Part shown: piece by piece, positions 30,539-35,985 of the stretch
Position numbering within the stretch: the stretch's first letter is position 1
Layout: the number at the start of each line of letters is the position of its first letter
Origin: Streptomyces mesophilus
GTDB taxonomy: Bacteria; Actinomycetota; Actinomycetes; Streptomycetales; Streptomycetaceae
Reading direction: 5' to 3'
Length of the DNA: 35,985 nt
Assembly: GCF_011044995.1 (NCBI RefSeq)
Contig: NZ_JAAKZW010000056.1
Coordinates: 1 to 35,985, forward strand
The notes under the pieces: model-generated
The model's database searches: none
Seen by the model: the letters and a program-made list of their open reading frames with translations, nothing else
What the model was told of the DNA's origin: nothing
Made by a program: the position numbers and the translations under genes

Positions 30539-32113
30539 ATGAGAGCGCCTCTCCTGTACGGCCTCGCCGGCTCACTGGCCCTGACCGTTCTGTCCGTCAC
30601 CCCGGCGGGCAGCGCCCCCGCGGACCAGCCTCCCGCGGGCGCACCCGAGATGCGCGGCGTCGCCCTCGCCGCGGAGCGCGCCGCGGCCGCCGGGATCAAG
30701 TTCGGCAAGTGCCCGACGGCGGAGGGCCTGCCCTCGCCCATCATGTGCGGCACGATGCTCGTCCCCCTGAACTACGCGCAGCCGCGAGGCCGTCAGCTCA
30801 AGCTGACCGTCAGCCGTGTGCCGGCGACGGGCAAGAAGGGCGAGCGGCAGGGCGCGCTGGTCTTCAACCCGGGCGGCCCGGGCGCCTCCGGGATGTACTT
30901 CCCGCTGGTCGGCTCGATGCCCGAGTGGAAGAACATCGCGCGCGCCTACGACATGGTCGGCTACGCCCCGCGCGGCGTGGGCCGCTCCGCGCCGCTGTCC
31001 TGCCAGAACCCGAAGGACTTCGCGAAGGCCCCGACGCTTTCGCCGAGCCACCCGGACGTGACGTTCAAGAAGGAGCGGATCGCCCGCGCCAAGGCGTACG
31101 CGCAGGGCTGTCTGAAGAACGCGGGCGCGGCGCTTCAGCACTACAACACCCTCAACAACGCCCGTGACCTGGACGTCCTGCGGGCCGCACTCGGCGAGAA
31201 GAAGCTCAACTTCGTGGGCGCCTCGTACGGCACCTACTTCGGCGCCGTGTACGCGACGATGTTCCCGTCGCACGTACGCCGGATGGTCTTCGACTCGGCG
31301 GTCAACCCGGCCCCGCAGCAGATCTGGTACCGCAACAACCTGGAGCAGTCGCTCGCTTTCGAGCGCCGCTGGGCCGACTTCCGCGTCTGGGTCGCCAAGC
31401 ACGACAAGACGTACAAGCTCGGCCGTACGCCCGCCGAAGTGCAGCGCAGCTACGACAAGGTGCGCGCGCAGATCGCCGCGAAGCCGGCCGGCGGCAAGGT
31501 CGGCACGGCGCAGCTGCAGGCCGCGTATCTCAAGGCCGGCTACTACGACGACTACTGGCCGCAGCGCGCCCACGCGCTGGCCGAGTATCTGCGCGGCAAC
31601 GACAAGCCGCTGGTCGCCCAGGCCTCGAACCACCCGGAGGCGGCGGCCGAGGACGAGAACGGCAACGCGGTCTACACGGCCGTCGAGTGCAATGACGCCC
31701 CCTGGCCCACCGACTGGCGCGTCTGGGACCGCGACAACAGCCGCCTGGCCCGTATCGCCCCGTTCGAGACCTGGGACAACGCCTGGATGAACCTGCCGTG
31801 CGCCTACTGGCCCGCACCCCGGCAGCAGCCGGTGGACGTCCGGGTCGCCAAGGGCGCGCTGCCGCCGACCTTGATCATGGCGGCGGAACGCGATGCGGCC
31901 ACCCCGTACGAGGGCGCTCTCGAGCTGCACCGCCGGCTGCCCGGCTCAGCTCTCGTGACCGAGCGCGAGGCCGGTACGCACGGCATCAGCGGCGGTCCGA
32001 ACCCGTGCATCAACGGGCACATGGACGCGTACCTGATCAACGGACAGCTTCCGGTACGGCGCGCGGCATGCGCTCCGCACCCGGAGCCGAAGCCGATGCC
32101 CACGCCCAAGTAG
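30539..32113 (+). CDS. Secreted S33-family tripeptidyl aminopeptidase-like alpha/beta hydrolase
   Basis: This 524-residue secreted protein has a signal peptide (residues 1 to about 25, ending near SAPA). The fold is that of TAP/SlpD-type tripeptidyl aminopeptidases, which remove tripeptides from protein N-termini outside the cell. The oxyanion motif is NPGGPGASG (110-118), the nucleophile is S229 in GASYGT, and the likely acid and base are D452 and H481 (GTHGI). Paired Cys near the ends suggest disulfides. ATG at 30539 gives the signal peptide; AAGGGA is a somewhat distant ribosome site. It is convergent with hemQ across a bidirectional terminator. Confidence 0.88.
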   Translation: MRAPLLYGLAGSLALTVLSVTPAGSAPADQPPAGAPEMRGVALAAERAAAAGIKFGKCPTAEGLPSPIMCGTMLVPLNYAQPRGRQLKLTVSRVPATGKKGERQGALVFNPGGPGASGMYFPLVGSMPEWKNIARAYDMVGYAPRGVGRSAPLSCQNPKDFAKAPTLSPSHPDVTFKKERIARAKAYAQGCLKNAGAALQHYNTLNNARDLDVLRAALGEKKLNFVGASYGTYFGAVYATMFPSHVRRMVFDSAVNPAPQQIWYRNNLEQSLAFERRWADFRVWVAKHDKTYKLGRTPAEVQRSYDKVRAQIAAKPAGGKVGTAQLQAAYLKAGYYDDYWPQRAHALAEYLRGNDKPLVAQASNHPEAAAEDENGNAVYTAVECNDAPWPTDWRVWDRDNSRLARIAPFETWDNAWMNLPCAYWPAPRQQPVDVRVAKGALPPTLIMAAERDAATPYEGALELHRRLPGSALVTEREAGTHGISGGPNPCINGHMDAYLINGQLPVRRAACAPHPEPKPMPTPK

Positions 32114-32129
32114 CCGTCCCCGTACGCGA

Positions 32130-32167
32130 AAAGGGGCCGCAGCCGGCGATCCGGCTGCGGCCCCTTT
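32130..32167. terminator. Bidirectional terminator between the hydrolase and hemQ
   Basis: AAAGGGGCCGCAGCCGG (32130-32146) pairs perfectly over 17 bp with its complement (32151-32167) around CGAT. The A-rich left edge and T-rich right edge give U tracts in both directions. CGTACG flanks both sides. Confidence 0.95.
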
Positions 32168-32183
32168 CGTACGCCGTGATCGC

Positions 32184-32909
32184 TTACGCGAGCGAGGCCA
32201 CCAGGTCGGCGACGCTCTTGCGGCGCCCGGTGTAGAACGGCACCTCTTCGCGTACGTGCATACGGGCCTCGGAGGCGCGCAGATGACGCATCAGGTCGAC
32301 GATCCGGTACAGCTCGTCGGCCTCGAAGGCCAGCAGCCACTCGTAGTCGCCGAGCGAGAACGACGCGACCGTGTTGGCGCGCACGTCCGGGTAACCGCGG
32401 GCCATCATGCCGTGGTCCTTGAGCATGCGGCGGCGGTCCTCGTCGGGCAGCAGGTACCAGTCGTAGGAGCGCACGAAGGGGTAGACGCTCACATAGTTGC
32501 GCGGCGTCTCGTCGGCCAGGAAGGCCGGGATGTGCGACTTGTTGAACTCGGCGGGGCGGTGCAGCGCCATGTTCGACCAGACCGGCTCCATGGCGCGGCC
32601 CAACCTGGTGCGGCGGAAGAGGTTGTACGCCTCCTGCAGCTGGTCGGCGGTCTCCGCGTGCCACCAGATCATGAGGTCGGCGTCGGCGCGCAGACCGGAC
32701 ACGTCGTAGGTGCCGCGCACGGTCACGTCCTTGGCGGCGAGCTGGTCGAACAGCTCCTGCACCTCGTCCGCGTAACCGGCCCGGACCGTTCCGTCATCGG
32801 GCAGCACATCGCGCAGCTTGAAGACGGACCACAGCGTGTAGCGGATGACCTCGTTGAGGTCCTTGGCCTTCTTGCCGGCGTTCGGGATCTTCTCAGGGGC
32901 GTCACTCAT
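32184..32909 (-). CDS. hemQ: Coproheme decarboxylase HemQ (ChdC)
   Basis: This 241-residue enzyme of the chlorite-dismutase fold oxidatively decarboxylates coproheme to heme b, the last step of the coproporphyrin-dependent pathway of Gram-positive bacteria. Visible features are WWHAETADQLQEAYNLFRRT, VSVYPFVRSYDWYLLP with the conserved Tyr, and H166 in KDHG, a likely heme ligand. H117 in ALHRP aligns with the His reported as a catalytic base in actinobacterial enzymes. ATG follows GGGAGAA, which overlaps the end of hemG. The two genes are 4 bases apart and coupled. Confidence 0.94.
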   Translation of the reverse strand: MSDAPEKIPNAGKKAKDLNEVIRYTLWSVFKLRDVLPDDGTVRAGYADEVQELFDQLAAKDVTVRGTYDVSGLRADADLMIWWHAETADQLQEAYNLFRRTRLGRAMEPVWSNMALHRPAEFNKSHIPAFLADETPRNYVSVYPFVRSYDWYLLPDEDRRRMLKDHGMMARGYPDVRANTVASFSLGDYEWLLAFEADELYRIVDLMRHLRASEARMHVREEVPFYTGRRKSVADLVASLA

Positions 32910-32913
32910 GGGC

Positions 32914-34458
32914 CTATTCTCCCGCCCCGCCGAAGATGCTTTCGCCCAGGGGGGTCCGGGGGTGTCCCCCGGGAGGGTGCGGCACGCTCAGCCGGCCTGC
33001 GCCGTCGAGAGCCCGGTCGGCGGCGGTGCGGGCGCTCGCGATCACGGCCGGGATGCCGACGCCGTCGTACGCGGCTCCGCAGACGGCAAGGCCCCCCAGC
33101 GGCGCGAGGTGCGCGCGGATCCGGGCGACGCGGGCGTGGTGGCCGACGGGGTACTGGGGCAGACCGTCGTTCCAGCGGATCACCCGGGAGGCCACGGGCT
33201 CGGCGCCCAGGCCCAGTGCGGCCTTGAGGTCCTGCCGTGAGATCTCGACGAGCTCACCGTCCTCGCGCCCCAGGATCTCGGTCTCGCCGTACCGTCCGAC
33301 CGAGGTGCGCACGACGACCAGCTCAGGGTCCTCGTCGGCGATCCACTGCCACTTCTGCGAGGCGAAGGTGGCCGCCTTGATGCGCTGCCCGTCGACGGGC
33401 GGCACGAGGAATCCGCTGCCCGCCGGCAGCTCGATCTCGCTCCGGCGGAAGACGTGGGCGGTCAGCGCCATCGAGGCGTACTCGACAGCACGCAGTTCGC
33501 CGGCGGCCCCGGGGGCCTGGGGGTCCAGGAGCCGTGCCGCGTGCGGGGCGGGCAGCGCGAGGACCACGGCGTCCGCGCGCAGGGTGTCGTCCGCGGTGCT
33601 TTCTGCCGTGCTTTCTGCCGTGCTTTCTCCCGTACGGACCGTCCAGCCGCCGTCCCCGTCGCGGGAGAGGCCGGTCACCGGGGTATCCGTGCGGATCACG
33701 CCGCCCCGTGCCCGCACCGACTCCGCGACCGCGAGCGGCAGTTGGCCGACCCCGCCCTCGATGCCCATGAAGACCGGGCCGGTCTGCTGACGTGCGGCCG
33801 CACGCTCCTGCAGCTCGCGCACCCCGTCGAGGAGGGACCCGCCGGCCCGCGCCACCTCGTACAGCTGCGGTACGGCCATCCGCAGCGACAGCCGGTAGGA
33901 GTCCCCGGCGTACACGCCGCCGAGCAGCGGCTCGACCAGGCGGTCCACGACCTCGCGCCCGACCCGCGCCGCCACGTACGCGCCGACCGCGATGTCCTCG
34001 CCGACCTCGGTGGGCGGCAGCGACCGGTCCTGCTCGATCCGGGCCAGGCCCTCCTGCGACACCACACCCGCCAGCGAAGCCGCATCGGCCGGTACGCCCA
34101 TCACGTGCCCCTTGGGCATGGGCCGCAGCGCACCCCGCGTCCACAGCGACGCACTCGCCGTTGCCGGCGCCTGCAAGCGCTCCCCCAGGCCGACCTCGCG
34201 CGCGAGCGCCACGGCCTCGGGGCGGCGCGCGAGCATCGATTCGGCGCCCAGGTCCACCCGTACACCCTCGATCTCACCGGCGTGCAGCTTGCCGCCGAGC
34301 CGCTCGGACGCCTCGAAGACGGTCACGCGCGCCCCGCGCCCCAGCAGGTGGTGCGCCGCGGCGAGTCCCGCGATACCTCCGCCGATCACGGCCACGTGTC
34401 CGACGTGTCCAAGGTGTCCAATGTGTTCAGGTTCCGTACGGGTGTCCGTTTCGCGCAT
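32914..34458 (-). CDS. hemG: Coproporphyrinogen/protoporphyrinogen oxidase HemG-HemY (CgoX)
   Basis: This 514-residue FAD enzyme oxidises coproporphyrinogen III to coproporphyrin III in the pathway completed by HemQ; older annotation calls it protoporphyrinogen oxidase. The dinucleotide fold begins VAVIGGGIAGLAAAHHL (GGGIAGL at 26-32). Later features are LGAESMLARRPEA, VEPLLGGVYAGD and GLAVCGAAYDGVGIPA. Three oddities are seen: an N-terminal His-Gly repeat (residues 12-21), an ESTA-type triple repeat in a surface loop, and a Pro/Gly-rich C-terminal extension encoded by a palindrome. ATG has GAGGG upstream. Confidence 0.93.
   Translation of the reverse strand: MRETDTRTEPEHIGHLGHVGHVAVIGGGIAGLAAAHHLLGRGARVTVFEASERLGGKLHAGEIEGVRVDLGAESMLARRPEAVALAREVGLGERLQAPATASASLWTRGALRPMPKGHVMGVPADAASLAGVVSQEGLARIEQDRSLPPTEVGEDIAVGAYVAARVGREVVDRLVEPLLGGVYAGDSYRLSLRMAVPQLYEVARAGGSLLDGVRELQERAAARQQTGPVFMGIEGGVGQLPLAVAESVRARGGVIRTDTPVTGLSRDGDGGWTVRTGESTAESTAESTADDTLRADAVVLALPAPHAARLLDPQAPGAAGELRAVEYASMALTAHVFRRSEIELPAGSGFLVPPVDGQRIKAATFASQKWQWIADEDPELVVVRTSVGRYGETEILGREDGELVEISRQDLKAALGLGAEPVASRVIRWNDGLPQYPVGHHARVARIRAHLAPLGGLAVCGAAYDGVGIPAVIASARTAADRALDGAGRLSVPHPPGGHPRTPLGESIFGGAGE
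33596..33631 (-). repeat. Three 12-base repeats in hemG
   Basis: GTGCTTTCTGCC, GTGCTTTCTGCC and GTGCTTTCTCCC lie end to end on the plus strand and encode three successive ESTA-like units on the minus strand, in a loop between FAD-domain strands. Confidence 0.8.
34396..34425 (-). repeat. His-x-Gly repeat at the HemG N-terminus
   Basis: Nine-base units encode HIGHLGHVGH, placing His at residues 12, 15, 18 and 21 just before the FAD-binding strand. The plus-strand units are variants of GTGTCCGAC. Confidence 0.75.
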
Positions 34459-34609
34459 GCTCCCACCCTCTCAGATCCCGTACGAGGCCCTGCACCACCC
34501 CATTCGCGTCCGGACCGTGACCGCTTCGGAATCGTCCGGCACCAAACGTTTCCCCGACTCTGGGCGTCGAAGGACCAACAGCCACCGGACCTTGGGGGGT
34601 TACGTAGAG

Positions 34610-35683
34610 ATGCGTGCAGCGTGGAGGAACAGAAGGCGGGGCACGGCAGCGGCCGCGCTGCTGCTGAGCGTGGCGTTGGCGGGGGCGGGGTGCAGTGCGG
34701 CCGCCGACGGGGACAAGGGCAGCGGTGCGAAGCAGGGCGTCGCCGGACCCCAGGAAGGCGGTCAGAAGGCCGACAGCGGGGCGGCCGGCAGCGAGAACGG
34801 ACTCGACTCGGGCAGCGGTTCCAAGTCCGACGACAAGCAGGCCGAGAATCCCAAGCTCGCCCAGCACATCATCCGCACCGCCACCCTGCGGGTGCGGGTC
34901 GAGAACGTGCCGTCCGCGCTGGACAAGGTGCGCACGGCCGCCGCCGACGCCGGCGGGATCGTCGGCAGCGAGACGACGGACCGCGACGGCAAGGGCAAGG
35001 AGCGGTCGCGGATCGTGCTGCGCGTGCCGCAGGACCAGTACGGCAAGGTGCTCGAAGCCTTGGAGGGCACGGGCAAGGTACTCGAGCGCAGCGACAAGGC
35101 CGAGGACGTCACCGAGCAGGTCGTGGACGTGGACAGCCGGATCAAGACGCAGCGTGCGAGCGTCATACGGATCCGTGAGCTGATGGACAAGGCGACCAAG
35201 CTGAGCGATGTGGTCACGCTGGAAGGCGAGTTGAGCGCCCGCCAGGCGGACCTGGAGTCGCTGCTCGCCCAGCAGGCCTCGCTGAAGGACCGCACGAGCC
35301 TGGCGACGATCACGCTCCACCTGAACGAGACCGGCGAGAAGCCCGAACCGAAGGAGAAGGACGACGACCCCGGCTTCCTGGACGCACTGTCGGGCGGCTG
35401 GAACTCGCTGGTGAACGTGGCCAAGTGGATCGTCATCGTGGTCCTCGCGATCGCCCCGTGGGCGGCGGCGCTCCTTGTCCTGTTCCTGCTGTGGCGCCTG
35501 TTCGGCTCCCGGATCCCCCGCCGTGAGCGGGAGCCCGCGGTCCGGCCGTGGACGCCCGCGACGGCCACGGCCGGCGGCTCGGCACTCGGGGGCGGCTCGC
35601 GGCCCGGCCCGGATACGGAGGGCGAAACGCCTGCTCAGCCCCCGTCCACTCCTCCCAAACCGCCGACGGGACCGGACTCCTGA
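34610..35683 (+). CDS. DUF4349 lipoprotein
   Basis: This 357-residue membrane protein begins with a lipoprotein signal (Cys28 in LAGAGC) and a polar Gly/Ser/Lys linker. The DUF4349 domain (about residues 80-250) has RTATLRVRVENVPSALDKVRTAAADAGGIV, then VDVDSRIKTQRASVIRIRELMDKATKLSDVVTLEGELSARQADLESLLAQQ, a coiled coil. A membrane helix (about 265-295) and a Pro-rich cytoplasmic tail follow. The family is uncharacterised. The protein could span the membrane as an extracytoplasmic sensor or wall-linked factor. ATG at 34610 starts the signal; the open frame upstream is antisense to hemG. Confidence 0.85.
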   Translation: MRAAWRNRRRGTAAAALLLSVALAGAGCSAAADGDKGSGAKQGVAGPQEGGQKADSGAAGSENGLDSGSGSKSDDKQAENPKLAQHIIRTATLRVRVENVPSALDKVRTAAADAGGIVGSETTDRDGKGKERSRIVLRVPQDQYGKVLEALEGTGKVLERSDKAEDVTEQVVDVDSRIKTQRASVIRIRELMDKATKLSDVVTLEGELSARQADLESLLAQQASLKDRTSLATITLHLNETGEKPEPKEKDDDPGFLDALSGGWNSLVNVAKWIVIVVLAIAPWAAALLVLFLLWRLFGSRIPRREREPAVRPWTPATATAGGSALGGGSRPGPDTEGETPAQPPSTPPKPPTGPDS

Positions 35684-35714
35684 TGTCACCCGTTCGGCCC
35701 CGCAGCAAGTGAGA

Positions 35715-35751
35715 GCGGGACCCCTGCCACCCAAGCTGACAGGAGTCCCGC
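35715..35751 (+). terminator. Terminator after the DUF4349 gene
   Basis: GCGGGACCCCTG (35715-35726) pairs with CAGGAGTCCCGC (35740-35751), 11 of 12 positions, around a 13-base loop, about 30 bases past the stop. Confidence 0.75.
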
Positions 35752-35772
35752 CCCCGCTGCCGTGAGGTGCCG

Positions 35773-35985
35773 ATGCCGATACCGCCCGCCACCCGCAGTC
35801 CCCGCAGTCCCCGCAGGGTGATCCTCGCCATCACGGCCGGAATCCTGCTGGTGATCGCGGCCGTCGCGGCAAGCGGCATCGGCAATCCGCTGCACGACTT
35901 CAGCCCGTACCAGGGCCGCGCCGCGGTGACGGTGGTCTGCGCCGTCCTGGGCCTCTCGATCATCGCGGCCCTGCTCCTTCGCCCC
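35773..35985 (+). CDS. N-terminal part of a small membrane protein (runs off the window)
   Basis: Seventy-one codons are visible from ATG 35773, which follows GTGAGG. The start is a short basic SPRSPRR segment, then a membrane helix RVILAITAGILLVIAAVAASGI, a loop of about 20 residues, and a second helix VTVVCAVLGLSIIAALLL. No family is recognised from this fragment. It is probably transcribed separately, because a terminator precedes it. Confidence 0.65.
   Translation, partial: MPIPPATRSPRSPRRVILAITAGILLVIAAVAASGIGNPLHDFSPYQGRAAVTVVCAVLGLSIIAALLLRP

Noticed and set aside
34525..34555. SigR-type promoter (GGAAT and GTT) upstream of the DUF4349 gene
   Set aside because: The spacer is only 15 bases, shorter than the usual 16-19, and the GTT lacks supporting context.

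Overview
This is a high-GC actinobacterial chromosome segment, almost certainly from Streptomyces. The signs are strong third-position G/C bias, many GTG starts, a TTG start, several leaderless-type starts, an iron box of the actinobacterial DmdR1/IdeR type, and an actinobacterial HemQ/HemG pair. From memory (not checked), the order msrB-murC, RibD-like reductase, ZapE, DUF692 protein, HemQ, HemG resembles a core region of the S. coelicolor chromosome. I see no rRNA, tRNA, CRISPR array, transposase or prophage gene.

Layout. (1) 1-8.3 kb holds housekeeping genes: the end of a repeat protein, msrB, murC, a universal-stress-like protein and a RibD C-terminal reductase on the minus strand; then zapE, a Tat-exported PhoX-type phosphatase, a PPK2 kinase and a polysaccharide deacetylase lipoprotein on the plus strand. 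(2) 8.3-18.5 kb is a carbohydrate island. A sugar ABC system (ATPase, two permeases, binding protein) with an intracellular GH13 alpha-glucosidase lies on the minus strand. Divergent from it is a 1002-residue secreted beta-helix enzyme that looks like a GH87 alpha-1,3-glucanase. Both promoter regions share a TTGCAANAT motif. No regulator gene is in the window. (3) 18.6-26.1 kb holds small operons: a zinc-ribbon microprotein, a two-gene ABC exporter with an AIM24-like protein, a Pth2-like hydrolase, a PQQ-type propeller protein, a TetR regulator with its probable target operon, and a DUF4142 protein.

(4) 26.3-29.5 kb is the most interesting part. It encodes a DUF692/MNIO iron enzyme with a fused C-terminal partner-like domain. 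Four bases downstream is a TIGR04222-type membrane protein whose last 70 residues are a Gly/Ser tail with eight Cys, each followed by Gly. A second, tail-less TIGR04222-type protein follows. MNIO enzymes are known to modify cysteines in ribosomal peptides, so this looks like a membrane-anchored RiPP-like or metal-handling system.

(5) 29.5-36 kb is a heme/iron neighbourhood: an iron-box-controlled DUF2470 (HugZ-like) protein, a secreted tripeptidyl-peptidase-type hydrolase, hemQ and hemG, then a DUF4349 lipoprotein and the start of a small membrane protein.

Repeats within coding DNA are unusually frequent: a Pro/Gly tract in the sugar ATPase, a nine-residue repeat in the TetR arm, the Cys-Gly tail, and a His-Gly repeat in HemG. 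Just downstream of the AIM24 gene, a 29-nt unit repeats its 3' end and creates two seven-residue micro-ORFs before the next gene.
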